64,000 bases of DNA from Cymodocea nodosa (Eukaryota > Streptophyta > Magnoliopsida > Alismatales > Cymodoceaceae), in assembly GCA_036874045.1 (NCBI GenBank), contig CM072343.1, positions 8,204,001 through 8,268,000 of the forward strand. Reading direction: 5' to 3'. Made by a program: the position numbers and the translations under genes. This document shows positions 47,396 through 59,410 of this stretch, piece after piece (the stretch's first letter is position 1; each line of letters starts with the position of its first letter). The notes under the pieces were generated by a model. That model ran no database searches and had not been told where the DNA came from. It worked only from the letters and a program-made list of their open reading frames with translations.

Positions 47396-48489
47396 GGTAA
47401 CTACTTTGCTCAGCTAAAAAGACTTTTCTAAGAACTTTTCACTCTCTTTTCTTAGTACACCAATCCTTCAGAAATTTAGCACAAGGTAGCATATTCTACA
47501 ATAGATCTAACAAAGAAATGTTAACTTGTACTTTTTCAAAAAAATTCTCTGATTTTTTCTTGTTTTTCAGGAATTGTTTGTTGTAATCTTTCAGGATAGG
47601 GTGCTAAAGATTTTGATTTCAAATACTCTTTTTCTTTCAGTTGATTTGTTTGATCATTTTTAGCTTCAATTGCAGATTCAGATTGTTCTTTAGTGATTTC
47701 TAGATTTTCAACTATTACATTTTCATTATCATTTTGATTTCTACTCTTGTCCGCCTTCATATCATTTTCATTTTGAGTTCTTGGTGGTATATCAGTTCCA
47801 GATCTTAATGATACACATACATCTTCCAGATTTTCGTTACTTTCATGATATTTTTGTATATCATTTTCGTGATTATGATCTTCAATTGTTTTTAGTTTTA
47901 AAGTGCATTCTTTAAATTCTCTTACATTAGTGTTTTCTGTTTGTTGTATATTTTGCAAGTTGTGCAGGTTTATAACATTATAATTTTCATTGTCCTATTG
48001 TAAAACTTGTATTTTCATTGCATTTTTGTCTAATGCTTTTAATTTTGTTTCCAGATCATCTAATTTCATTGCATTCAATTTTTGATCAATTTTCTTTATG
48101 GCTTTTTCAGTTTCGTAAATTATATCCTGTTTAGGTTCTGAATATGCCTCCTTATAGTTTAATTGGTTGACTTCTTGTTGTTGACACACAAAGTATTCCA
48201 GTTTGTCTAGATTTTGCTCTATACTATGCTCCAGTCTGTCATAACTATCCTAAACTTCAGTGTCTCTCATCATATTACACATTCTATACTGACCATCAGT
48301 TGGGTAAACTATAGGATTCTCATACTCGGTTCTATTATATCAAGGATAATTCATTTGTTGTTCATGGGATCTATCAATCTGTAAATGTCTCAATTTCAAA
48401 CAATCAGAAATGTCGTGTCCTTTAGAATTGCAGAATTCACATATGCTAATTAAAGGTTTCAGAAATCTTTGAGCATAAGCATATGCCAT
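47396..48489 (-). pseudogene. First ORF of element A: zinc knuckle without capsid
   Basis: It starts at ATG 48489 (MAYAYAQRFLKP), 105 bases after the primer site. A CCHC zinc knuckle (CEFCNSKGHDISDC) follows at once, then a helical Gln/Lys/Glu-rich region with no known domain that leads into the protease. In-frame stops lie near 48340, 48245 and 47995. Copies at 56531-57599 and 61009-61938 begin the same way, so the capsid-less start is a family trait and not a local deletion. Confidence 0.8.
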
Positions 48490-48560
48490 ATTCTCAATTA
48501 CAAAAGAAAACACACAACTCTGACTATTAAAATGAAACAACTCTAACAATTGCTTATATC

Positions 48561-48593
48561 TATTCAATTCAATTCAATTCAGTTCAATTCAAT
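48561..48593. repeat. ATTCA pentanucleotide repeat beside the primer site
   Basis: There are about six copies of ATTCA with one interruption (AGTTCA). Confidence 0.9.
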
Positions 48594-48611
48594 TCCCTGG
48601 CAACGACGCCA
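48594..48611 (-). other. Primer binding site, tRNA-Asp type (element A)
   Basis: On the minus strand it reads TGGCGTCGTTGCCAGGGA, close to the Athila tRNA-Asp site TGGCGCCGTTGCCGGGGA, seven bases from the LTR end. Confidence 0.9.
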
Positions 48612-48618
48612 TAAAACT

Positions 48619-50460
48619 TGTTCGTGTTTTCCTAGCACTACACTAGAAAAACTTAGATTTGTTACTTCTATTTTTTACTTAGTTAATTTATCTTTATGCC
48701 TATTCTTTCTTTTAGAATTAAACAAACAACCTTTAATACAATTTAGATATTCATTCCAATTTGTACTTTAACTACAAGTGCATAATGTCTTTTGTATCAG
48801 TGTGCAAGTACAGGTCGATCCCACAGGGAATTGCTGACGAATTTAAGAAATGTTTGATTGTGAACAATTCAAATTTATATTCAATAAGCTCTCTGTTGAG
48901 TTACAGTTAACTCAACGGACTAAATTCGTTGAGTTATGGCTAACTCAACGGACTATCCTCGTGGACTTAAGTTAACTCCACAAGCCTGTCTCTTCTTTAT
49001 AATACTACTATTTACAAAGGAATTCAGCCAACCATTGGGCGATTCCACAGATTGTAAATAACATCAATTAAGCTTTTTAATGCTAGTTAACATTGAATTT
49101 ATCATTATGCAATACTAACATTCAGATGATTCAAACAGTAACCATTAAAATCTTTAAATTGTTTTGTACGAACCAATTTCAATAAACTATAAAATTAAAA
49201 CTAACATACAACAATCATAAAACTGATACAGATAACATTAATCACGATACAATACAAACAATACAACACTCAAATACAACATACAAACAAAGATAAATTG
49301 TTTTTGGTATTTTTGTTTTGATGTGAACATGGAAATAGGCGAAAGGTGAAATTTAAAGTAATTTCACTTGACAGTAAATACTTCCGACACTACTTGCAAC
49401 GCGATTACACCACTGAAAATTGAACCACTTACAATTCTGTCTCCTCTCCCTATAGAATCGCGAGTCCAGAATTGCAAGATGATCTCCTCTTTAGCATACA
49501 GGCATCAACCCGAAGCCAAGGCTAAAAGCTTTACGATCTCCTAAAATATGAGTCGACGCTTGGTGAAAATGTCTTCCCTTCCCGCGACGCGATCACTCCT
49601 CACAGTGGTTGTCAGGCACTATGTTTGGCTCGGAATCGACCCGACATCTGGCAAGTATCCTCATAGACCTCCGATGATTGGTGATTATGGTGGTGATAAC
49701 AATGGTTGGTGTGATACTTCGGAGAATCACCGATACTATCTGCAGAAAGCTCGGTGCTCCTCTATATACATTAGCCGTCCATCGATCACACTCTTTCTTT
49801 TTTTCTTCTTTTCTTTTATATTTCTTCAGTGGTAACTGCTTCTGCTTGAATGATCGGTTGGATTTCCTTCCTTCAGATCAACGGCGATGATTTCTTTCTC
49901 CCTACGCGATTGAATTCCTACGTGATACGTGCAAACGTGGTTTTTCCTTCCAACTGTGTGTTCCTGCAACCGCTACAGTGGCATATTAGAAAATATATAG
50001 TCTATGGAGTTACAGATAACTCAACGGACTTCCTTCGTTGATTTAATTACAAAACACGTGCAAAAATGACAACTTAAGTTTATAACGCTAACCTAACGCG
50101 TTGCCTTAGTGTATTTTCATGTAACTCAACGCGTGCAGTTATACTAACTTAACGAGTTATAACGTAAGTAAATCTACCAGCTCTCAATACGTGTCAGCAG
50201 TAGTTTAAACATAAAATAACACTTCAGAGAGTTACAGGTATAACTATCAGATGCTTAGATGCATTTTCGGATACTTCAAAGAGTTACAGTTCATAAATGT
50301 ACTAAATTAACATTAATTCCCCAAAATTAAGCAGATTCTTCAATTAAAGCATATAACATGCAATTATAACATAATGGCTTAATTCTCATATGATAAGCTA
50401 AATATTATGCAATTAACCATCATTTTACCGTTAATAATATGCACTTTTTCATTCTAAACA
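48619..50460 (-). repeat. Element A right (5') LTR, 1842 bp
   Basis: It matches the left LTR over its length with scattered differences. It contains the 57-bp module at 50055-50111 shared with S1, the TATA-like box near 49990-50000 and the CGTTGAGTTA hairpins near 48893-48950. Confidence 0.95.
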
Positions 50461-51363
50461 ATTAGCTACAGTACTTGTCATGTGAGTTGGCACATGAGGA
50501 ACTTGTTAAGTTAGAAACGTTAAGTTATATATCTACTTGTTTACTCGTTTAGTTAACATCAAAGTAACAACTTATTACACTTGATGGAAGATTCTAGGCA
50601 AGAAAGTTTATTTTGTAGGAAATTTTTCAGAGATCTAGGATTGATGATTAAAGAAAATTCGAAATGTAAATGTGGGTCAGAACGTGTGTATTTCGATGAA
50701 GGAAAAAGAAAAGACGTGAAGAAGTGGAAGACTGATAGTGATTAAATGTGGTGGATATGCATGAAATGAAGATACAATATAAAAGGCATAGAATTCTCGT
50801 TGATTAGTGATCTCTATACACCAAACGAAAAATCTTTTCAGGGATCAAAAACACCTTTCAGGGAAAAGCTCTCAAATAGAAGAAAACTCAGTGAAGTAAA
50901 AAAGGTCAAATTTATGTCGCTGAAGATTTGAAGTATCAGATATCAGAAAATTTAGTGAAACAGAAAAAGGTAAGATTTATGTCATGGAAGATCTGAAGTA
51001 TCAAAAGAAAGCAAATTCGGTGAAGCAAAAAAAGACTAGATATTTGTCACTAAATAATTACTAAAGGAAAAAGAGAAGAAGAAGAAGAAAGATATCAAAC
51101 AGGGAGAAATGTTTTAAATTCTACAAATTAGTTTTCTATGTTTGTAGTTATGAAATTGTATAGATGAAATATGGTATCGATATATAATTGCATCTACAAT
51201 TTCTGAGGAGAATTGAATTGTATATTGTAATTGAAACCTTGAATAAAAATGATTTTATGAAAATAATGTCTCAACTTGTTTTTAAGTTTTAAAATTTCAA
51301 TTATAATCAAAAATGTTGAAAAACACAATTCACCCCCCTCTTGTGTATCCATACGATCCTACA
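50461..51363 (+). repeat. S0 3' LTR, last piece
   Basis: It continues the S0 LTR from ATTAGCTACAGTACTTG (the right target duplication of A) and ends CCTACA at 51363. The three S0 pieces add up to about the length of an S1 LTR. Confidence 0.9.
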
Positions 51364-51674
51364 TAAAAGAATTTAGGAACGAAGCTTATTCAAAAACTGT
51401 AGAAGAAAAAGAGAAAATAAAGTTTTGGCATGACAAGAAAATTATTCCAAAAACTTTTGAAATAGGACAAGAAGTATAACTTTACATGACTATACTTCAT
51501 AGCCATCTAGGAAAATTAAGATCTAGATGGGTAGGACCTTACATAATTCAAAATATTTATTCTTATAGTATTGAAATTGAAAATCCTAAAAATCAAAATA
51601 TATTTGAAGTAAATGGACAAAGACTTGAACCTATTCTGAAATTTCTAAAATGTTTTGGAATTATAGAAGAGTAG
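51364..51674 (+). pseudogene. Integrase C-terminal fragment (A')
   Basis: It encodes [30 protein letters not shown] and VNGQRLEPIL, matching the end of the A integrase, with one in-frame stop at about 51477. It starts exactly at the S0 LTR end, so S0 probably inserted into an A-family integrase. Confidence 0.85.
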
Positions 51675-52261
51675 AGGACTACTCGAGTCCTATTAAGTAA
51701 AAATATATTTTAAAATATATATATATATAAAATTTAGATATTAAGTAAAAGTGTCAGTTTAACCAAAACATTATATTGGTTCAACCAAGTCTAGAAAACT
51801 TACAATTTCGATTCGACCGAGGATGTACAATGGTTTAACCGAAGTTAAGAAAATAGTAAAATTAAGAGTTAGTCAAACCGAAGATTCTTTGGTCTTGATC
51901 AAATAAAATTATTATTATAATTATTTTTATTAGTTATAACTTTACGAGAGGTCTGTTAAGCTTAACTCAACAAACTTATTCTATTAAGTCTAGGATAAGT
52001 TAATGAACTTACTTCATTAAGTTAACTGTAACTCAATAGAGTACTTAAGGTAAGTCCATGGAGTTGACTATAACTCCACAGAGTAGTACGTGTTAGTAGC
52101 GATAGATTGCGTAGGAAATAACCTGATTACCTACCAAAAACTTAAGGTTTATTTAGATTAAAACATAGGATTTGGGGGCATTATCTACATAAATCATTTA
52201 GAACTTATAACAATAAAGATTAGAGTCATTCTGTTCTGTTTAGTAACACCACGAAAACTAA
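51675..52261 (+). other. A' integrase to ORFx spacer
   Basis: It carries diverged GGTTTAACCGAAG and GGTTCAACCAAG motifs (51745-51900) and weak GTTAACTGTAACTCAA arms (51960-52090), matching the spacer of element A at 43197-43844. Confidence 0.6.
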
Positions 52262-52700
52262 GATGGTGTAAAACTTCTAGGATCAGATTGACACTACAAG
52301 ATTTCTCAAAGAGTCGAAGGAATGTCATTCAAGACAAAAAATCAGAAATACTACGAGGGAGAAACAGTTAGAAAAGGAAGAGGCTAACCTCTTCTTTTTT
52401 ACAAAAGTTTTGATAGATTTGAATGTCAAAATACCTGCATTAATGGAAACAAGAATACGAGTAGCTATAAAAACTACTATAAATAGAGAAAGAAAAATTA
52501 GACCAAATAATGAAGTTGCCCTAGAACTTATTAGACGCAAATCTAGATTGTGGTTCATACAAGAAATAATTGCACATGCAAGAATGCAACATAGAGAGCA
52601 ACAACGAAGAGATCAGGAAGAAAAAGAACAACCAAGACCTTCATATCAAGAAGAAAGAGAAGAAGTTGAAATGTTGGCTACAGTAGTAGAACAATGTAAC
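52262..52700 (+). pseudogene. ORFx N-terminal part (A')
   Basis: It matches the A ORFx: FLKESKE, KIRNTTRE, METRIRVAIKT and RPNNEVALELIRRKSRLWF. It is interrupted at about 52705 by element B' and resumes at 56262. Confidence 0.8.
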
Positions 52701-52710
52701 ATTTTTATGT

Positions 52711-54843
52711 GTTGTTAAATTAACGGCAAAAGTGCAAATTTTACATTTATAACCGCAAGTGCATGGTGCCCATTGTAATAAGCATGTGCAAGTACAAGTC
52801 ATATCGACAAGGAGTTTGTCTTAAATAAATTTTATTAAAATGATTATCCGATTAAATATCCACATTAAACTAACTCATAATTAAACTCTAATCACTTAAT
52901 ATTAATATACAAAATTTGTAGCACAATTAAGGTTTATAAGATTACCCCAAAATCCAATTAATTCTTAAGTTATCATAAGATATTTAAGAAATCAATGAGT
53001 ATTAATCCTGAAATCATAGAATTTATGCTCGACTTTTAACTCTAATAACTTCCAACTTGAACATTTAAAAATCTAGAATAAATAACGGTTGGAAAGATCC
53101 TCGGAATATCTTTAAAGTGGCAATGATTTCGTGGATTAACTCAACTTAAAACGTTGGCAATATCTTATTTAAGAAAGGGGTGTAGACGGTTATGGAAATT
53201 TTCCAAAAATGCACCTTCGGTGCAAAAATCAAATCTCCGTCAAATCTTCATGAAATGCTACGAAATAAGTGTACCTTGAAAGTAGATCTGTTACACTAAC
53301 AAGAAAAATTTACAGAACTGAATTCCACAAAATACACGACGCAAGCACAACATAGGCGTCGAGCTCAAAACTAGCACTCGACAGACTCAAAATTGCTGAT
53401 ACCTTTACAAAATAAAATAAAAAATCTTCGAAAAACATTCTAAAAAATTCTAAAACTTTGTAAAATTGTTCTACACTCATTATACTTACAAAACAAAACA
53501 AAAAATGAAATTTAGAAATGACGAACAAGTGGATACAATTCGAACAAAAACTACTAACAATCTGGCCAACTAAGAAACGCTTCACAATTCACATCATCAC
53601 ATTCATTCACACTATACATATGATATGAACTCAATTCTTATATCAATTAACATCAAAACAATATATGATCTTTAATTTAGAACATTTGAAACAAAGAATT
53701 ATGCATAGAATTTCATTCTTCCACATACTGAAACTATACTCATACATATAGAATTGTAAAACATGAAAACTAGTATGAGGATCTCTCCTTTCCATCATAC
53801 CTTTCAATCTTCCATGTTTCTTCAAGCAATAACTCCCCAAAGTCCTTGAAATCAATGCTCCACAAGGCTATCACCACTTGTAGCACGTCCAAGTGAAGCT
53901 TCTAGGGTTGCCTTGAAGAAGAATGGTGTACGTCCTCAAGATCTTGCCTCCAAGACCTACAACTTTGGCTTCCACGTCTAAGGATGGTGCTTCCGATGAC
54001 TCAACCCTAAAGATCCTAACCTTTTGCTCCACTCCAAATCAGTCACAAGAGCCTCCCAATCCACCAAGATCAATGCCCAAGGAGATCCTAATGTATGGCC
54101 GTCTGAATTGAAGAGAATGTGTCTTCTAGGAAGAGGGGAAGACGCTAAGGCTCACCATTCTTGAAGGGAGCTTGTTCAAGATCAAGGGGAAGATGAGACT
54201 TTCTGGATGGAGATGTTGGAATGGCTAGAATCGTCGGCTACAATGTGTTGGAAGAGGAGGAGATAGCCTAGGATTGAGTGGTCAAACACTTTAAATAGCC
54301 TAGGCTTTTGTTGCTTGATCTTCAATAAGTTGCATCCAATGGCCCACGTTTTTTTTCTCTTTGATCTACCTTGATTTCATGATTTATTGACCTTTACAAC
54401 TCAAAACCAAGTTAGATGCACATATACATTGAATATAAATCATATGATGCAAATATAGTATACATGCATGCATGAGTTATCATATATGGAAAGTTGCCAA
54501 ATTAGGAAAGTTTTGGTCTACAACTTCTTCACATGTGCATACATGAATTACTTAAAGTTCTTTAGTTTAACATCATATTTAAGTGATTTGGTAATTATAC
54601 AATGTATATAAAGTCATACATTGAAGAATTATAAGAATTATGTCTAATACAATGGCTATTGACTAGGTGTTTAATTGATAAAGGATAAATTTGTACATTA
54701 TCAACTATTTAATCCCTAATTCATGCATATGTCTAAAAATATGATTTTCATGTAATCCTTTATAAGAACATATATAATGATAACTTATAATCCTTAATAT
54801 GCATGAATTAACATATATAAAATGCATAGATTGATACTTTACA
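52711..54843 (-). repeat. LTR of B'
   Basis: It shares the ACATTTATAACCGCAAGTGC start, the GCACCTTCGGTGCAAAAATC stretch and the GC-richer block (53880-54300) with the B left LTR. A TATA-like box CTATTTAAAGT (minus strand) lies at 54288-54298. It ends TTTACA at 54843 next to a GGTATGGGGGTG tract. The small ORFs here are not called. Confidence 0.75.
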
Positions 54844-56250
54844 CACCCCCATACCTAGTCTTTGCTAGTCCCTTAGCAAAGGACTAAAGCTAAACAATGA
54901 TAACATAAAGCCCATATGAAATTACATTCATTAAAAAATAAAAAACAAATGAACTAAGAAATAAATAACAAAAATAAAACTAACCTAGGCCACTTTCGTA
55001 GGGATCACAACTACACTTACCATGTGTAACAAGCCTTTAAACCCCTAGGTTACCCTAGGGGTGGAGTTGTGTCTCTAGAGGATTTTCAGCAGATATACCC
55101 ACAAAATCCAAAACAAAACATAAAATAATAAAAATGAAAGATAAAAAAAAAATAAAAATATGCTCTTGGTTTCCTAAACATGGATAAAGTTGCTCTTAAG
55201 TAGTCTTGACCTATTAGCTTCACCTTTATTCAATCACCTCTCACCTTTCTAGTTTGGATTCAAATAATCATTCAATTTCCATCCTAAGAAAGTGAAGTAC
55301 TATATAAATAAGTGTATGTGAAATTGGTCAAGACTAAGAAATAACCTACTCAACTCCCTCCAAGTTACCTAGGTAATTCCAAAAGTCTATCCTTGAGTCC
55401 ATTGTCCCTTTATTTTAACTCTTTTTTTTTTTCTTTTAGATTTTTCTCTCTTTTTTAGATTACCTCCTACTCTAGCACCTTTTTACGTGACCACAATCCC
55501 TTACTTAGGGGAAAGTTGACCGGTTACTCAGTAGTTTTTGTAAAAGCAAGTAATCAATCTCTCTTCTTCTTCTTCTTCTTCTTTTTCTTTTTTTTCATTT
55601 TTCTTGTTTTTTTTTTCTCTCTCTCTCTCCCTAGCCCTCTACCCTTAAGAGTGCCTCCCACATCATTATGTGGGAACAAGAAATTTTATCTTATCCATTT
55701 TATTCTACCCTTCTCATAGGACAACCCCAAGGTATATTCCTAAGTTTTTACCAAAGTTTCCTTTCAAGAGGAGTGGTTCCTTCCTAGTCAAGGCCTCATG
55801 TAAGTGCAATACTACATGTAAGCTCAAAAATATGGATGGTTTTGAATTTTATTTTTCTCCTCCCCTTAAGGTTCAAGGTTTCTTTCCTAAAGGATTCACT
55901 TTTAGGTTTCAATTATACCTAAAAGAACTCTATCCATTAGGGCCTATGAGCATAAACAAAAACATAATAAACAAGAAAAAAAACACAAAATTGAAAAAAA
56001 AACTATCATCAAATGCCTCCCCCCCATACCTAAATTTTGCATTGTCCTCAATGTAAAAGAAATCATTTAGGCAATAAGATAAAAGGCATGAATATGACAA
56101 AAACAAAAGAAACAAACTATGACAAGCAAGAAAAGATTACACCCCCATACCTAGCATGCAATCCATATGCACTTGTATAAATTTAAATTATATTATTTCT
56201 AAAACATACAATGGATATTGAGTAGTATGCTGAAGAAATAATGTTTAATA
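54844..56250 (-). other. 3' noncoding region of B'
   Basis: Two polypurine-like tracts (minus strand GGTATGGGGG at 54846-54857 and at 56021-56032) bracket 1.2 kb. Low-complexity TTC and CT tracts occur at 55405-55450 and 55558-55632. A third C-run is near 56140. Confidence 0.65.
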
Positions 56251-56261
56251 TAGGTATCATT

Positions 56262-56515
56262 CAAATGCAAAACCATTAGAAAGAGTAGTATTCATGAGCC
56301 CATCTACTACAGAAGAATTAAAAGAATTTGAAGAACTTGATCAATTTGGGAAAAGTTAAGGAGAATCAGAAGATATGGTAGTAGCAAAAGAACATTTTGT
56401 ATTTGATGCACTTTAGAAGAGAAGGGTTGTAGAAAAGTTGAAGGCTCAATATAAAGTTAAAGTGGAAAAGTATTAAGAAGCAACTATCATACCTATTATA
56501 AGAGAATATGAGCTT
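56262..56515 (+). pseudogene. ORFx middle fragment (A', after B')
   Basis: It encodes KPLERV, TTEELKEFEELDQFGKS, GESEDMVVAKEHFVFDAL and VVEKLKAQYKVKVEK, matching A ORFx at about 42745-42560. There are three in-frame stops. It ends at an inverted junction with A''. Confidence 0.75.
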
Positions 56516-56530
56516 GGTCTTTCGAGACTT

Positions 56531-57599
56531 TCATTGAAACTTTTTGCTCTCTTTTCTTAGTACATCAATCCTTAAGAAACTTAGCACAAGGTAGCATTTT
56601 CTACAATAAGTTTAACAAGGGATTGTAAACTTATACTTTTTCAAAAATTTCTCTAATTTTTTCTTATTTTTCAAGAGATGTTTATTACAATCTTTTAGGA
56701 AAAGGTGCTAATAATTGTGATTTACAATATTCTTTTTCTTTCATTTCATTTTTTTGATCATTTTTAGTCTCCTCTTGAGATTCAGATTTTTCTTCATTGA
56801 TTTCTAAGTTTTTAGATATTACATGTTCATTTTTATTTCAAATTTCTTTCATACCTACCTTCACTTTGCTTTCTTTTTGAATTCTTGGTGGTATATTAGT
56901 TCCAAATCGTAATGTTATACTTACATCTTCTAAATTTTCATTACTTCCATGATGTTCTTGTATTTCATTTTCATGATTTTGATTTTCTATTGTTTCTAGT
57001 TTTAAATTACATTCTTTAAATGTTATTTCATTAGTATTTTCTTTTGTCTACATGTCTTGCAAATTATGTAGATCTTCAACATTAAAGTTTTCATTTGTAT
57101 TTTCATTCTGCATAACTTGTAATTTCATTGTAAATTCATCTAATGCTTTTAGCTTTCTTTCTAGATCATCTAATCTCATTGTATTCAATTTTTTATCAAT
57201 TTTCATTATGGTTTTCTTAGTTTCATAGATGATATCGATTTTAGGTTCTAAATAATCTTCCCTATAATTTAGTTGGTTGACTTCTTGTTGCTAATACATG
57301 TATTGTTCCAATTTGTCCAAGTTTTGCTCTAAACTACGCTCAAGTCTATCATACCTATCCTAAATTTCCTTATCTCTCGACATATTACTTGTTCTAAACT
57401 GACTATTTGTTGGGTAAACTATAGGATTCTCATACTCAATTCTATTATATTAGATATAATTCATTTGTTGTTCATGTCATCTAACCATCTGCAATCGTCT
57501 CAGTTTCAAACAATCAGCAATGTCATGCCCTTCCCAATTGCAGAATTCACATATGCTAACTACAAGTTTCATAAATCTTTAGGCATAAGCATATGTCAT
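56531..57599 (-). pseudogene. Zinc-knuckle first ORF of A'', heavily decayed
   Basis: It starts MTYAYA like the ORF at 48489, with CEFCNWEGHDIADC. More than ten in-frame stops follow. It continues to the pre-protease segment (CAKFLKD) and then breaks off at the junction with A'. Confidence 0.8.
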
Positions 57600-57679
57600 A
57601 TTCTCAATTATATAAAAAAAACATAAAACTCCCTCTAATATTAAAAAAAAACAACACTCACAGTTGCTTAGCTTTTCAA

Positions 57680-57697
57680 TCCCCGACAATGACGTTA
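57680..57697 (-). other. Primer binding site of A''
   Basis: On the minus strand it reads TAACGTCATTGTCGGGGA, a decayed tRNA-Asp site, eight bases from the LTR start. Confidence 0.7.
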
Positions 57698-57705
57698 GAA
57701 AAACT

Positions 57706-58599
57706 TGTTTAACGATTGTTTGTGCATATATTAATAAACTCTTTTAAGGTAAACAAACAACTTTTCACACAAATTAGATATTAAGTCCAATTTATATTTT
57801 AATTGCAAGTGCACAGTGTATATTGTATTTGTGTGCAAGTACAGGTTAATCTCACACAGATTGAGTAAGAATTATGTACTATTTTGATTTTTATACTAGA
57901 GTTTTTATGTGTTCAATTAAGCTCTCCATTGATTTACAATTAACTCAACGAACTTAGTTCGTGGAGTTATAGTTAATTCAACGAATTATCCTCGTAGACT
58001 TAAGTTAACTTCATGAGCCTAACTTGTAATTTTCAATTAAATGTTGCTATTCATAGAGGAATTCAGTCATCCATTGGGCGGTTCTATAGAATGTAAATAA
58101 CATCAATTAAGCTTTTTAATGTTAGTTAATCTAAGATTTATCATTAATCAACACTAACATTTAGATATTTTGAACAGTAACCATTAAGATTTTTTAGTAT
58201 TCTGTACGAATCAATTTTAGTAATCTATAAACCTATTTTCTATTTTCTAAATCAACTAAACATAAAACATTCATAATATTGACAATGATAACATCAATCA
58301 TGATACAAAACAAACAATATAACACATAAATACTAAATGTAAACATAGATAATTAGTTTTTTTTTGGTATTTTTGTTTTGATATGTTCCTAAAGTTGAAC
58401 AAAAGGTGAAATGTAAAAATTCTCTATTAACAGTAAAAACTTCTATCACTACATGCGACGCAATTACACCATTGAAAACTTAATCACTTACAATCTTGCC
58501 TCCTCTCCCTATAGAATTGTGAACCAAGACTTGTAAGTTGATCTCCTCTTCAGTATATTAGCATCAACTCGAAACTAAGGCTAGAAGTTTTACGATCTC
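57706..58599 (-). repeat. A'' 5' LTR, truncated by A'''
   Basis: It matches the PBS-proximal half of the A LTR (through TTTTACGATCTC, compare 34630-34640) and stops where the plus-strand LTR of A''' begins. CGTTGAGTTA hairpins near 57930-57980 are degraded. Confidence 0.85.
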
Positions 58600-58819
58600 T
58601 GTTTAGAATGAAAAAGTACATATTATTAACGATTAAATGATGGTTAATTACATAATATTTAGCTTATCATATGAGAATTAAGCCATTATGTTATAATTGC
58701 ACTATTATATGCTTTAATTAAAGAATCTGCTTAATTTTGGGGAATTAATGTTAATTTAGTACATTTCTGAACTATCGGTAAATTGCAAGCTGTGAAATCC
58801 TTAAGTATCGGAATTTTCT

Positions 58820-59410
58820 GATATTTCAAACAATTATGTTTAACATACCGAACATATTTCGGACAGTTATGTTTAACATATCGAATATGTATCGGATAGT
58901 TATGTTTAAACTGCCAAACAGTTATGTTTTAAAAGAATATTTTATTATTTCCTGAAATACACATGTCGAAACCATAATGCATGACTTAAGTGAACTTTCG
59001 GTGAGTTATCTATAACTATCCGAAATTGCAGCTGGGCATCGGATAATTATATGTGTAACTCTTCGAAATCTCCTTTTATTTATAAAATAGCTGCGAACAC
59101 GTGTCGTATTCTGGGAAAGTGACTTAAGTGGATTTTCTATGAGTTATCTCTAACTATCCAAAATGCATCTGAGCATCAGATAGTTAGACCTGTAACTCTC
59201 CAAAATGTTTCTTTTATTATTAAACTACTGCTGACACGTGTCAAGATCTGGTAGATTTACTTAAGTTATATATCGGTGAGTTATCTGCAACTATCCGAAA
59301 TGCACCTAAGCATCGGATAGTTATGTTGTAAGTATTTGAAATGCATCTAGGCATCGGATAGTTAAGTTGTAAGTATCTGAAATGCACTTGAGCATCGGAT
59401 AGTTAAATTT
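58820..59410. repeat. CGGATAGTTA-class inverted and direct repeats in the A''' U3
   Basis: There are many CGGATAGTTA arms and TAACTATCCGAAA partners. At 59330-59405 a unit of about 45 bases (AAGTATCTGAAATGCAC, then GAGCATCGGATAGTTAA) repeats in tandem. The start of the next LTR (63110-63620) has the same array with different copy content. Confidence 0.8.

Larger units (their letters stand above)
33719..50460 (-). mobile_element. Athila-like Ty3/gypsy element A with downstream gag and an F-box gene
   Basis: The LTRs at 33719-35582 and 48619-50460 start TGTTC and end TAAACA on the plus strand and are very similar. The flanks are GTTAG (33714-33718) and ATTAG (50461-50465), a 5-bp target duplication with one change. 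The insertion site in an intact S0-type LTR reads GTTAGCTACAG, which explains both sides. The primer site is inside the right LTR, so the element reads leftwards: zinc-knuckle ORF, protease, RT, RNase H, integrase, ORFx, gag, F-box gene, polypurine region, LTR. It is 16.7 kb long. Pol has at least two frameshifts and many stops, so the copy is not autonomous. Confidence 0.9.
52711..56250 (-). mobile_element. Truncated Athila-like insertion B' (LTR + 3' noncoding)
   Basis: The LTR is followed by 1.4 kb of 3' noncoding DNA like that of B, then the host element A' resumes. There is no gag, pol or second LTR. The left boundary (TGTTGTTAAATT) and the right boundary near 56250 are approximate and no target duplication was identified. 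Confidence 0.65.

Noticed and set aside
48340-48567. Start of the first ORF of A at 48567
   Set aside because: The conserved start in the three family copies is MAYAYA or MTYAYA (48489 here). The upstream extension is not conserved.
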